64,000 bases of DNA from Aeromicrobium duanguangcaii (GTDB taxonomy: Bacteria; Actinomycetota; Actinomycetes; Propionibacteriales; Nocardioidaceae): NCBI RefSeq assembly GCF_024508295.1, contig NZ_CP101990.1:124001-188000 (forward strand), in the 5' to 3' direction. Below the pieces are notes generated by a model, which was given only the letters and a program-made list of their open reading frames with translations, ran no database searches and was not told the DNA's origin. The stretch's first letter is position 1. The number at the start of each line of letters is the position of its first letter. Shown here one piece after another: positions 45,301 to 52,873 of the stretch. Position numbers and translations under genes: made by a program.

Positions 45301-46036
45301 CGAGCTGGTTGTCGTTGGAGTTGATCGCGTTGGCCGAGATCGACACGACGGCGTAGCCGTGGCTGGCCAGCGCGCGGCCCGTGTCGTCGTAGCCGGCGAA
45401 GCTCGGGATGTTGATCTGGTTCGGTCCACAGGGCCAGCGGTTCGGGTTGGCCGTGCCGGTGGAGCAGGAGGTGTGGCGGCCGTGCAGCAGCAGCACGACG
45501 GGGCGGGGGCCGCCGGTCTTGGGCAGGTAGACCTTGCCCTGCAGCTCGCCGCGGATGCCGCCGATGCCCGCGAGCGGGATCGACTGCGCGCCGAAGTTGT
45601 AGACGGCCTCGGTGTGCGCGTAGCTGCCGAGCGAGGCGGGGTTCGCGTCGAGCGCCTCAGGATCGGCCTGGGCGATCTCGTCGACGGTGGCCATCTTCAC
45701 GCGGGCGTTCGACGGCTTGCTGAACCAGCCGGCCTCGACGTCGTCCGCGTCGACCACGGAGGCGTCCGCGGTGAAGACCGACAGGCTCTTGCCGTCGGCG
45801 GACTCGGTGGCGATGCCGATCGGTTCACCGTCGACCTCGATGGTGGGCGCGTCCGAGACCATCGGCAGGCGCTTCGGCAGGTCGACCGTGACCAGGTAGC
45901 CACCGGCGGTGCGGGAGACGCTCCAGTCGGAGCCGGACGCGAGCTCTCCGTCGGCCGCCTGGGCCGGCACGGCCGCCAGCGGCACCGCCATCAGCGCTGC
46001 CACGGTGGCCAGGCGCCATCCTCGTTGCTTGATCAT
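42344..46036 (-). CDS. very large secreted alpha/beta hydrolase with Calx-beta-like and Ig-like domains
   Basis: A 1230-residue exported protein. Signal peptide (1-28, AQA cleavage), an alpha/beta hydrolase module with VVLLLHGRHTS and nucleophile GHSRGGEG (Ser327), and a candidate His in GANHNFYN near 445. After about residue 560 come a carbohydrate-binding-like beta region, a Calx-beta-like domain (INVDAPVVDEGNAPGTADVAV), and several Ig-like Big_3-type domains (SISPEAPAINEAVTLTATVT, TGTVEFLDGDTSLG) ending with a Lys-rich module. GAGAGGGATC lies ahead of the ATG at 46036. The substrate is unknown; a cell-surface esterase or PHB-type depolymerase is possible. Confidence 0.68.
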   Translation of the reverse strand: MIKQRGWRLATVAALMAVPLAAVPAQAADGELASGSDWSVSRTAGGYLVTVDLPKRLPMVSDAPTIEVDGEPIGIATESADGKSLSVFTADASVVDADDVEAGWFSKPSNARVKMATVDEIAQADPEALDANPASLGSYAHTEAVYNFGAQSIPLAGIGGIRGELQGKVYLPKTGGPRPVVLLLHGRHTSCSTGTANPNRWPCGPNQINIPSFAGYDDTGRALASHGYAVVSISANAINSNDNQLALDQGAQARGQLLLDTLSMLKKANEGAAVSYYDAQKEADVTLAQALADQSPLPGLSEGTEGLAPADLVGRFDFSNIGMMGHSRGGEGVTSAATLNQGLENPWNITSILPLAPVDFARMTVPDVAMNVILPYCDGDVSNQQGQHMLDDSRYAFDDDVLRSGVWMMGANHNFYNTVWTPGKYAYSVSDDWGATSTDAVCGPRSSTNIRLSADEQYDAGTAYMAGWFRLTMGDEKQFLPMFDGSASVPEVLGSADIRSVSTAPASARKTIATFEKASSLVKVQGAATATVCASAAGRTTTQTLPACPSTSIGTSALPHWTPASNGGNVPATPVTKFSWTGLGTASTPSEVRVNVPASARNASDLERLSVKMAADDTVASRTALSITVVDGSGKTYTAPVDELNPLATTRLPASTSALLKKIVLQQVDLPVATLKDAGLNVSDLREVRFGALAGPDALAAGGVFLSDLAFEKSALGTLGSKTMPTINVDAPVVDEGNAPGTADVAVYLDREASVRVTGYVSVLGSATGRAGIAMEKVTFAPGETCKVVTAPILGDTATSTANSASVKTSVINTQGAVMGTNALDWMIVQEDDGVTGSATALPSAGVQGDACAELAAKDEAVEVSVGDSTPQPGESLTVTAGGFRSGEGVTITVDGLDPVVTAADATGVVTAAIAIPDTATRGAATVSVTASGTGRTGETSVSILDASATSLSISPEAPAINEAVTLTATVTGGDTTGTVEFLDGDTSLGTAEVVDGSATLEVPGFKAGAHTLVARFVETGVTAASASNPVAFTLVKGKPTMVMSLSSASTVFGKAAKLSARVGDADGGTVTFRYGSVTKVVPVAKDGSAALTLPATLKPGRHTVSAAYDGTDRTEASASISTSLVVAKKGTSASVSAPKSVKPGKALRGKIAVRGGVAGVAPTGTAKVYVAKAKGGYKLARTVRVPASGKVSYSVKAPKKRQSLRVKVVYSGDVNYGSSNSTVKAVRVR

Positions 46037-46307
46037 CTGATCCCTCTCAGGTGGGGGAAGCTCCGCCGGGGACGCGGAGCAGGGACGGGACGAGTCTCCG
46101 GAGGGATGGTTACGCGGTGGTTTCGGCCGGCGCTCATCGGAGCGCATCGATGTAACAAATTCGTGGACCTCGGGTCCCTGCCGGAGACCCGACGGCGCGC
46201 CCGCGGCCTGAAACGCCAGGTCTTCCTGAGCGTCTGACGAGCGGGGCTCGTGTTACGCGCCTGCTCGTCGGCGCACCATGCAGGCCGCGGACGCGCACAC
46301 TGGAGAC
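46037..46307. other. intergenic region between two divergent genes
   Basis: About 270 bases with divergent starts on both sides: the large hydrolase (minus) and the metallo-hydrolase (plus). It must hold both promoters. A patch at 46150-46165 (ATGTAACAAATTCGTG) is AT-rich for this DNA and may belong to one. I see no gene here. Confidence 0.35.
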
Positions 46308-47084
46308 ATGACCGCGGTCACGTGGTGGGGCCACGCCTTCGTGACGGTCGAGCTGCCCGGAGCGATCGTCGCGACCGACCCGCTGATGGCGCGCCGGCTG
46401 TTCCACCTGCGTCGCGTCGGGGCGCTGCCGGCGGCGCGTGCCACGCGGGCCGACCTCGTCCTGATCTCGCACCTGCACCACGACCACCTGCACCTGCCGA
46501 CCCTGCGCCGGTTCGACGACGCGGTGCCGATCGTCGTGCCGCGCGGGGCGGTGCGTGCCGTCCGCTCGCTGGAGCGGATGAACGCGATCGAGGTCGTGCC
46601 GGGCGACCGGCTCACCGTCGCGGGGGTCGACGTCGAGGTCCTGCCCGCCCGGCACGACGGACGGCGGGACCGCCGGCCGGCAGCCGCGGTCGCGCCCGCG
46701 CTGGGCTTCCGGTTCGCCAACGCGGGCGTGACCTGCTGGTATCCGGGGGACACCGGGCCGATGGACTTCACGAGCGTGGCCGCCGTCGACCTCGCGCTCG
46801 TGCCGATCGGCGGGTGGGGTCCGTCCCTGGGGGACGAGCACCTCGACCCGGGGCAGGCGGCGACTGCCGTCCGGGACGTCGGGGCCCGCTGGGTGGTCCC
46901 CGTGCATCACGGCACCTACTGGCCCGTGGTCCTGCGCTCGACGGGCCCTACCCACGACCACTGGTTCGCCTCACCCGGCGATCGGTTCCGCACGGCGATG
47001 GCCGCGCAGGCGCCGGCGACCCGCATCGTCGGGACCTCGATGGGAGTCCGCACGGAGCTCACTCGTGGAACGATGACCATGTGA
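46308..47084 (+). CDS. MBL-fold metallo-hydrolase
   Basis: A 258-residue beta-lactamase-fold protein. It begins TAVTWWGHAFVTVEL and has the metal-site motif SHLHHDHLHLPT (about residues 60-71), with further ligands in ARHDGRRDRR, GDTGPMDF and HHGTYWP. UlaG or ComA-like members hydrolyse lactones or phosphoesters in the cytoplasm; no signal peptide is visible. GGAG lies four bases before the ATG. The stop overlaps the GTG of the next gene (GTGA). Confidence 0.8.
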   Translation: MTAVTWWGHAFVTVELPGAIVATDPLMARRLFHLRRVGALPAARATRADLVLISHLHHDHLHLPTLRRFDDAVPIVVPRGAVRAVRSLERMNAIEVVPGDRLTVAGVDVEVLPARHDGRRDRRPAAAVAPALGFRFANAGVTCWYPGDTGPMDFTSVAAVDLALVPIGGWGPSLGDEHLDPGQAATAVRDVGARWVVPVHHGTYWPVVLRSTGPTHDHWFASPGDRFRTAMAAQAPATRIVGTSMGVRTELTRGTMTM

Positions 47085-49189
47085 GCCACGCCACGGAGCG
47101 AGGGTGGGCCTCACCGGCACCCGAGGGGACCCGAGCGAGCTGGGTGCCGGGGGTCGCCGACGTCCTGCAGGCGGTGTGGACCGTCGTGGTGGCGGCGGTC
47201 GCGTTGACGCTGGGCCTGGCGGCCGTGGGGGTGAGCGTCACCGATGAGCTGCTCCTCGTCGTCGTGGTGTTCGTCGCGATGTTCGTGCTCGACGCGATCG
47301 TGTCGCGACCCCTGCGGCTGCTGGCGTCGGGAGGGAGCGTCCTGACGGCGCTGGTGCTGGGCCTCACAGCCCAGGTGCTCGTGCTCGGTGCGGCGATCGA
47401 CCTGGCGGCGCACGCGGACCTGGGCATCGGCGACACCCTGGTGGTCCTACTGGTCGCCGGGGCGGTCATGGCCTGCGGGAGGTGGCTCTCCGGCGCCACG
47501 GACAGCCACTACGTCGTCGGGGCCGCCACGGGCGGTGGTCTGCGCCAGAGGTGGGCACGCGCCGGCGTCGGCCGGGAGGATCGACCGCGCGGCCTGCTGG
47601 TGGTACAGATCGACGGGGTGGCGCTGCCGGTCCTGCGGCGGGCCCTGGCCGGCGGTCAGGCGCCGAACATCGCTCGCTGGGTGCGCTCCAGCCACACGCT
47701 GACCGGCTGGTGGGCGACCATCCCGTGCACGACCCCCGCCAGCATGGCCGGATTCCTGCACGGGAGCGACCAGGTGCCCGCCTACCGCTGGTGGGACCGC
47801 CGCTCCGGCCGCCTGCTCGTCGCGGGGAACCCGGCCGACGCCCGCGTGATCGAGGCACGCTTCCCGACGGATTCGGGGCTCCTGCGCGACGGCACGGCGA
47901 TCAGCACGACCTTCACCGGCGGCGCGGCACGCTCGTACCTCACGGTGAGCCGCTCGACCCGCTTGCGCGACCTGGGCTCGGGATCGACCTACCTGTCGTT
48001 CTTCATCCGACCGTTCCTGCTCCCCGGTGCGCTCGTCCTGACCGTGGGCGAGGTGATCAAGGAGTTCCGCCAGGGTCACCGCCAGCGCGTGCGCGACGTC
48101 CGGCCCCGGATCCCGCGCAAGGCCGACTACGCCGTGCTGCGCGGCCTGACCAACGTGCTGCTGCGCAAGCTCGACCTGTCGCTGATCGCCGACGAGATGA
48201 CGCGGGGGTCACCCATCATCTTCGTGGACTTCGTCGACTACGACGAGATCGCGCACCATGCCGGTCCGGAGCGGCCCGAGTCGATGGCGGCGATCGAAGG
48301 TCTCGACGGCGCACTCGCGGCACTGGAGGACGTCGCCCGGTCGGTCGCGACCCGCTACGACCTCGTGGTGGTGTCGGACCACGGACAGAGCCTGGGCGCA
48401 CCGTTCTCGCAGCTCGCCGGTTGCTCCTTCGCCGATCGCGTGGTCGAGCTGATGAGGTCGGGAGGGTCGGAGGCCACCGTTCTCACCACGACGGAGGAGG
48501 GCGAGCAGCGCGGCCCCATCCACACGCTGACCTCCGCCGTGGTCGGCGAGGACCGGTCGCCTCCCGAGGCCATCGTGTCGGGGTCCGACGACCCGGACGT
48601 CGCCGTCACCGGGGGCGGCAACCTCGGCATGATCTGGTTCCGCCGGCTGGCTGTGCGGCCCACGCTCGCCGAGATCGACGCCGCGTGGCCCGAGCTCGTC
48701 CCGGGTCTGCTGGGCAGCCCCGGCGTGGGCCTGGTGATGTCGACGGACGACGCCGGCGATCCCCTCGTGATCGGCCCCGACGGGGTTCGCGGCCTGGGGG
48801 ACGCGCCGATCACCGACGGAGAGGACCCGTTGCTGGGCTACCCCTCACGCGCGGCCGCCGACCTTGCCAGGCTGCACGCGTTGAGCGATGCCGGCGACCT
48901 GGTCGTCCTCTCGACCGTCGACGAGCTCGACAGGGTGCACGCCTTCGAGGAACAGGTCGGCTCGCACGGAGGCATCGGCGGGCCTCAGAACGAGGCGCTC
49001 TTCATCCATCCGCGCGACTGGCCCCTGGACCCCGACCTCACCGAGGTCGTCCCGGAGTTGGGTGACACGCCCGTGCTCGTCGGCGCGTGGAACGTCCATC
49101 GTCAGCTGATGGCGTGGCGCCGCGACCACGGGGCGACTCCCCTCAGCGGAAGGCGCACCCGCTGGTCAGGCCGAACCGCCGCAGGATGA
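47081..49189 (+). CDS. membrane alkaline-phosphatase-superfamily protein
   Basis: A 702-residue protein. Four membrane helices (residues 20-150, phage_holin-like) are followed by a phosphodiesterase/phosphatase core: metal and nucleophile region LLVVQIDGVALPVLRRAL and TIPCTTPASMAGFLHG, then IIFVDFVDYDEIAHHAGP, VVVSDHGQSLG and GSHGGIGG. Such proteins are placed in nucleotide pyrophosphatase/sulfatase or GPI-type phosphoethanolamine groups. The substrate is not evident. It is coupled by GTGA overlap to the metallo-hydrolase upstream, so a joint phosphoester role is possible. Confidence 0.75.
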   Translation: MSHATERGWASPAPEGTRASWVPGVADVLQAVWTVVVAAVALTLGLAAVGVSVTDELLLVVVVFVAMFVLDAIVSRPLRLLASGGSVLTALVLGLTAQVLVLGAAIDLAAHADLGIGDTLVVLLVAGAVMACGRWLSGATDSHYVVGAATGGGLRQRWARAGVGREDRPRGLLVVQIDGVALPVLRRALAGGQAPNIARWVRSSHTLTGWWATIPCTTPASMAGFLHGSDQVPAYRWWDRRSGRLLVAGNPADARVIEARFPTDSGLLRDGTAISTTFTGGAARSYLTVSRSTRLRDLGSGSTYLSFFIRPFLLPGALVLTVGEVIKEFRQGHRQRVRDVRPRIPRKADYAVLRGLTNVLLRKLDLSLIADEMTRGSPIIFVDFVDYDEIAHHAGPERPESMAAIEGLDGALAALEDVARSVATRYDLVVVSDHGQSLGAPFSQLAGCSFADRVVELMRSGGSEATVLTTTEEGEQRGPIHTLTSAVVGEDRSPPEAIVSGSDDPDVAVTGGGNLGMIWFRRLAVRPTLAEIDAAWPELVPGLLGSPGVGLVMSTDDAGDPLVIGPDGVRGLGDAPITDGEDPLLGYPSRAAADLARLHALSDAGDLVVLSTVDELDRVHAFEEQVGSHGGIGGPQNEALFIHPRDWPLDPDLTEVVPELGDTPVLVGAWNVHRQLMAWRRDHGATPLSGRRTRWSGRTAAG

Positions 49190-49346
49190 CGGCCGCCGGG
49201 CAGAACCCGGTCAGACTCGCCTGCAGCAGATTCGCTCCGACGAACGCGGTCAGGATCAGCCACCAGGTCGAGACGACGGCGGTGAGCACCACGCTGACCA
49301 GGATGAGGGTGCCGGCCATCAGCATGACGGCGCGATCGATGTTCAT
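49143..49346 (-). CDS. DUF2892 (YgaP-like) membrane protein
   Basis: A 67-residue protein, MNIDRAVMLMAGTLILVSVV, with two membrane helices and the tail LTGFCPAAVILRRFGLTSGC that is diagnostic for the DUF2892/YgaP membrane module, including the two Cys. In other proteins this module is fused to rhodanese domains in sulfur chemistry. Here it stands alone. AAGGAG lies seven bases before the ATG. It lies 41 bases downstream of the MMPL gene on the same strand, so it is probably in that operon. Its 3' end overlaps the phosphatase-superfamily gene by 47 bases, tail to tail. Confidence 0.8.
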   Translation of the reverse strand: MNIDRAVMLMAGTLILVSVVLTAVVSTWWLILTAFVGANLLQASLTGFCPAAVILRRFGLTSGCAFR

Positions 49347-49387
49347 GAGATCTCCTTGGGGGACGGTGTCGAGGGACGAGGCACGGG

Positions 49388-51580
49388 TCAGTCGTGCGCG
49401 AAGGTGATGTTCGGCAGGACCCTCGTGAGCCACGCCGGTGCGTACCAAGCGGCCTTGCCGGTGAGCCGCAGCATGACCGGCAGCAGCACGAGCCGGACCA
49501 GGAACGCGTCCAGCAGCACGGCGATGCCCAGGACCACGCCCATCTCCTTGGGCGGGATGGGACCGGACAGGGCGAAGGTGAAGAACACCGCCACCATGAC
49601 CGCGCCGGCCGCGAAGATGACGCGTCCGGAATGGGCCAGGGAGCCGACCATCGCGTCCTTCGGGTCACCGCTGCGCTCGTAGTGCTCCTTGGCGGAGGCG
49701 AGCAGGAAGACCGTGTAGTCCATCGCGATGGCGAAGATCATCGCGAAGAAGAACACCGGCGCCCAGGCGTCCAGGAAGCCCTGCGACTCGAAGCCCAGCA
49801 GGCTCGATCCGTGTCCCTCCTGGAAGATCAGCCGGGCCACGCCGAACGCCGCGCCGGTCGACAACAGGCTGGCGAGAGTGCCGAGCAGGGAGATCAGCGG
49901 CGCCTGCAGGGCGAACAGCAGCAGCAGGAAGCCCAGCACCAGGACGACGCCGATGACCAGCGGCGTGGACTCGTCGAGCTGTGCCTTGAGGTCGAGGTTC
50001 TCGACCGGGGCACCTCCGACGAGGGCCGAGGAGGGCAGGTCGTCGCGCAGCCGGTCGACCGTCGAGGCGAGCTCGGGGTCGGACGGGTCGACGGTCGGCA
50101 CGGCCTGGAACATCACCAGGGCGCTGTCGTCCGTGGCGAGCGCGGGCGGCATCGCCGCGGCCAGGCCCGGATCGGAGGCCAGCACGGAGGCGACTGCCGC
50201 CGCCTCGTCGTCGTTCACGACGATCTGCAGCGTTCCGGGGGCGCCGTCGCCGAAGGACTCCTTGACCTGGTCGTAGCCGACCCGCGCCGAGGCGTCCTCG
50301 GGCAGGACCTTGATCGACGGCATCGCGGTGGTCAGGCCCACGACGGGGGCGGCCAGGGCCACCAGGATCACCAGTGCACCGGAGCCCCAGACGAGGGGTC
50401 GCTTCCACAGCCGCTCACCCCACTTCTCGAAGCGGACCGAACGGTGCTCACCCGAGCGCGACCACGGCAGGGCGAACCTGTTGATGCGGTCGTCGAGCGT
50501 GAACAGCACCAGTGGCAGCAACGTGAGCGTCGCGCCGAGGATGAACACGACCGAGAGCATGATGCCGCCGGCCATCGACCGGAAGGACGGCGAGGGCACG
50601 AGCATCACGGCCGAAAGCGAGATCAGTACGGTCAGGCCCGAGAGCAGGACCGCCTTGCCGGCGGTGTCCATCGTCTCGGCGATCGCGCGCTGCCGGGCGA
50701 GCCGTGGCTCGACCCCCTCCTCGCGTCGGGCGGCCCGGGCGGCGCGATAGCGCACGACCATGAACAGCGCGTAGTCGATGCCCAGGGCCAAGGCGAACAT
50801 CATCGCGAAGTTCATCGCCCAGATCGAGACGGGAACCAGTTCGTTGATCAGCACCAGCGAGCCGGCGGACGCGACCAGGCCGGCCAGGGTCAGCAGCAGC
50901 GGCAGACCCGCGGCCACGAGGGCGCCGAAGGCCAGGACGAGGATCGCCAGGGTCACGGGCCACGACATGAACTCGGACGTGAGCATCGCATCGAGGTTGG
51001 CCTCGTTGAAGTCGCTCCACAGCAGCGAGGAGCCGGTCGGGTTGACCGTCACGGTGTCGGTGGACAGCGCCCCGAGCTCCTCCTTCAGGTCGGTGGCGAC
51101 CCGGACCATCTCGTTGGTGTCCGCGCCGGCGCCGCCCATGACGATGGCCGTCGTGCCGTCCTGGGACAGGGTGGCGCCGGGCATCGGATCGACGACGTCG
51201 GCGATCCGGGGCTCGCGCTCGAGCACGTCGGTGACGGCGGCGATGACCTCGGCGCCGTCACCCTCGGTGACCGGTCCGTCCTCGGAGCGGACGACCACCT
51301 GGATCGACGAGGAGGCGTTCCCGCCGAAGTGCTCCTGGGCGAGCTCACGGGCCTCGACCGACTCCGAGCCGTTCGCCTGCCAGCCGGCGCCGGACAGGTT
51401 CTTCTCGACCATCGGCGCGAACGCGCCGAGTCCGATCACGGCGAGCAGCCAGATGCCGGTGACCAGGCGCACGTGGCCGGTGACCCAGACGCCGAGGCGC
51501 CCGAGGGGACCGGCCGGGACATCGGGCTGGGCGGCGCGTGCGCGCCGGCCCGGTCGTCTGCGGGTGGGGGTGGAGCTCAT
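49388..51580 (-). CDS. MMPL-family RND-type transporter
   Basis: A 730-residue inner-membrane transporter with two six-helix halves. An extracellular loop domain lies after helix 1 and another after helix 7, and ALGIDYALFMVVRYR and AIAMDYTVFLLASAKEHYE mark the two halves (Asp residues on helices 4 and 10 that carry the proton relay). MMPL proteins export lipids, siderophores or drugs. I use the ATG at 51580 (GGAAG upstream) since the longer frame ahead has no signal and would cross the promoter. The two palindromes upstream suggest metal- or sulfur-responsive control. Confidence 0.87.
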   Translation of the reverse strand: MSSTPTRRRPGRRARAAQPDVPAGPLGRLGVWVTGHVRLVTGIWLLAVIGLGAFAPMVEKNLSGAGWQANGSESVEARELAQEHFGGNASSSIQVVVRSEDGPVTEGDGAEVIAAVTDVLEREPRIADVVDPMPGATLSQDGTTAIVMGGAGADTNEMVRVATDLKEELGALSTDTVTVNPTGSSLLWSDFNEANLDAMLTSEFMSWPVTLAILVLAFGALVAAGLPLLLTLAGLVASAGSLVLINELVPVSIWAMNFAMMFALALGIDYALFMVVRYRAARAARREEGVEPRLARQRAIAETMDTAGKAVLLSGLTVLISLSAVMLVPSPSFRSMAGGIMLSVVFILGATLTLLPLVLFTLDDRINRFALPWSRSGEHRSVRFEKWGERLWKRPLVWGSGALVILVALAAPVVGLTTAMPSIKVLPEDASARVGYDQVKESFGDGAPGTLQIVVNDDEAAAVASVLASDPGLAAAMPPALATDDSALVMFQAVPTVDPSDPELASTVDRLRDDLPSSALVGGAPVENLDLKAQLDESTPLVIGVVLVLGFLLLLFALQAPLISLLGTLASLLSTGAAFGVARLIFQEGHGSSLLGFESQGFLDAWAPVFFFAMIFAIAMDYTVFLLASAKEHYERSGDPKDAMVGSLAHSGRVIFAAGAVMVAVFFTFALSGPIPPKEMGVVLGIAVLLDAFLVRLVLLPVMLRLTGKAAWYAPAWLTRVLPNITFAHD

Positions 51581-51617
51581 GGAACTTCCTTCGTCGTTCG
51601 CCTCAATGACTGAATGC

Positions 51618-51668
51618 ATCCCCCAGGGGGGATGGCGTCTGGCGAGCATAACATCCCCCAGGGGGGAT
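51618..51668 (-). promoter_or_regulatory. tandem identical palindromes around the MMPL gene -10 box
   Basis: The same 16-mer ATCCCCCAGGGGGGAT occurs at 51618-51633 and 51653-51668, centres 35 bases apart. Each is ATCCCCC-AG-GGGGGAT, two-fold symmetric except for the middle pair. Between them on the minus strand lies TATGCT (51650-51645), a good -10. G/C-tract palindromes of this form are typical operators of CsoR/RcnR/CstR-type repressors. No such regulator gene is in the window. Confidence 0.65.
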
Positions 51669-51729
51669 ACCGAAGGTGGTGTTCGGCGAGGAAGGACGCG
51701 GAGTCGACGGGTCGCCGTGGCAAAAGAGA

Positions 51730-51761
51730 ACCGCCCCCCAGTGAGATCACTGAGGGGCGGT
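51730..51761 (-). terminator. tRNA-Arg terminator
   Basis: On the minus strand CCGCCCCTCAGTGA pairs with TCACTGGGGGGCGG and is followed by TTCTCTTTT, just past the tRNA-Arg 3' end. The shape is a good rho-independent terminator. Confidence 0.75.
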
Positions 51762-51769
51762 ATTCGCTC

Positions 51770-51845
51770 TGGTGCGCCCGAAGGGATTCGAACCCCTAAC
51801 CTTCTGATCCGTAGTCAGATGCTCTATCCGTTGAGCTACGGGCGC
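51770..51845 (-). tRNA. tRNA-Arg (anticodon ACG)
   Basis: A 76-base class I tRNA. The acceptor pairs GCGCCCG with CGGGCGC, followed by A and an encoded CCA. Anticodon ACG in the loop CTACGGA is the TadA substrate (A34 to I34). T-loop TTCGAAT. Confidence 0.95.
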
Positions 51846-51944
51846 TCACCCTTGCGGGCCTCGACGAGTCTACCTTGGACCCTCCCGGGGTGTGAAATCG
51901 GGTGTGGGGACGCCTTCTGCCCCAGATCGCGTAAATTGGATGCG

Positions 51945-52592
51945 ATGTCCGAAACGCCCCGTGTTCCCATGCGCCGTGACGCTGTGGCGAACCGTGAACG
52001 CATCATCGACACCGCCGAGGTCTACTTCGCCGAGAACGGCCTCGACGCGCCGATGCATGCCCTGGCGTCCGCCGCGAAGGTCGGCACCGGAACCCTCTAT
52101 CGCAACTTCGCCTCGCAGGAGGAGCTGTGGCGCGCCCTCTACGAGCGCCACATCGCGCTCTTCGACGAGATCGCCGAGCGCGCGTTGGAGATCGAGTCGG
52201 GCTGGGAGGCGATCCAGGTCATCGTGGACGGGACCGCCCAGATCATGATCGACCGGCGGATCGTCGCCGAGGTGATGCGCCGCCTCGCGAAGGTCGACCC
52301 GGACTACCGCCCGACGGATCGGTGGGTCAGCACGTTGCAGACCGTGGCCCAGCGGGCCGTCGAGGAGGGCATGGCGCGTCCGGACCTGACGGTGGCCGAT
52401 CTGAGCGCCGCCCCGCTGATGCTCAGCGCCGTGCAGACGGCCGCGCCGGAGAATCGCGGCTGGCTCGCCCGTCGGATGCGCACGCTGTTGCTGGACGGGA
52501 TGCGCGCGCACCCTCACGAGCCCTCACCGCTGGCGGATCTGCCCCCGGACTTCTACGAGCGCGGCGCGTCGATCGTCAAATCACTGCCCTGA
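51945..52592 (+). CDS. TetR-family transcriptional regulator
   Basis: A 215-residue TetR regulator with an N-terminal helix-turn-helix (ANRERIIDTAEVYFAENG, KVGTGTLYRNFASQEELWRAL, residues 15-60) and a ligand-binding helical part typical of SbtR-type TetR_C_33 proteins. The ATG at 51945 has TAAATT seven bases ahead (leaderless), though an inner ATG at 51969 is possible. It lies between two tRNA genes with no other protein gene nearby, so its target is not suggested by context. Confidence 0.85.
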   Translation: MSETPRVPMRRDAVANRERIIDTAEVYFAENGLDAPMHALASAAKVGTGTLYRNFASQEELWRALYERHIALFDEIAERALEIESGWEAIQVIVDGTAQIMIDRRIVAEVMRRLAKVDPDYRPTDRWVSTLQTVAQRAVEEGMARPDLTVADLSAAPLMLSAVQTAAPENRGWLARRMRTLLLDGMRAHPHEPSPLADLPPDFYERGASIVKSLP

Positions 52593-52636
52593 TTCGGTGA
52601 CCGCCGGTCCGGGTGGGTATCCTGATCCGGTTGCCT

Positions 52637-52726
52637 GGAGATGTCGCATAGTGGCCTAGTGCGCCCGCCTGCTAAGCGGGTTGAGGTTTAAACCTCTCGA
52701 GGGTTCAAATCCCTCCATCTCCGCCA
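52637..52726 (+). tRNA. tRNA-Ser (anticodon GCT)
   Basis: A 90-base class II tRNA. The acceptor pairs GGAGATG with CATCTCC, followed by a G discriminator and an encoded CCA. The anticodon GCT sits in the loop CTGCTAA. The variable arm is long. Confidence 0.95.
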
Positions 52727-52739
52727 ATCAGTCACGTAG

Positions 52740-52774
52740 GAGCCCCCGTCGAGCGAGAGCCCGGCGGGGGCTCT
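52740..52774 (+). terminator. tRNA-Ser(GCT) terminator, copy B of the repeated hairpin
   Basis: The stem GAGCCCCCG pairs with CGGGGGCTC and is followed by TCTCGTTCC, just after the tRNA. Its 34 bases match the tRNA-Ser(CGA) terminator at 23393-23428 with only about three changes. Confidence 0.65.
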
Positions 52775-52873
52775 CTCGTTCCCTGCCATCGAGACGGGCG
52801 AAAACGGCATCGGCTGCGCCGTGGACTGGTGTACTGGTCGTCGCAATCGACACCGGAGGTGCGGAGGCCGCCG

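Noticed and set aside
42728-46237. Very long plus-strand ORF (over 1100 residues) opposite the secreted hydrolase
   Set aside because: It is the antisense shadow of the real 1230-residue gene. It is Arg/Asp/Gly-rich with no domain or ribosome site, as expected for GC-rich complementary frames.
51581-51649. Extension of the MMPL frame upstream of 51580
   Set aside because: It would run over the -10 box and one palindrome and has no signal or ribosome site; ATG 51580 with GGAAG is better.
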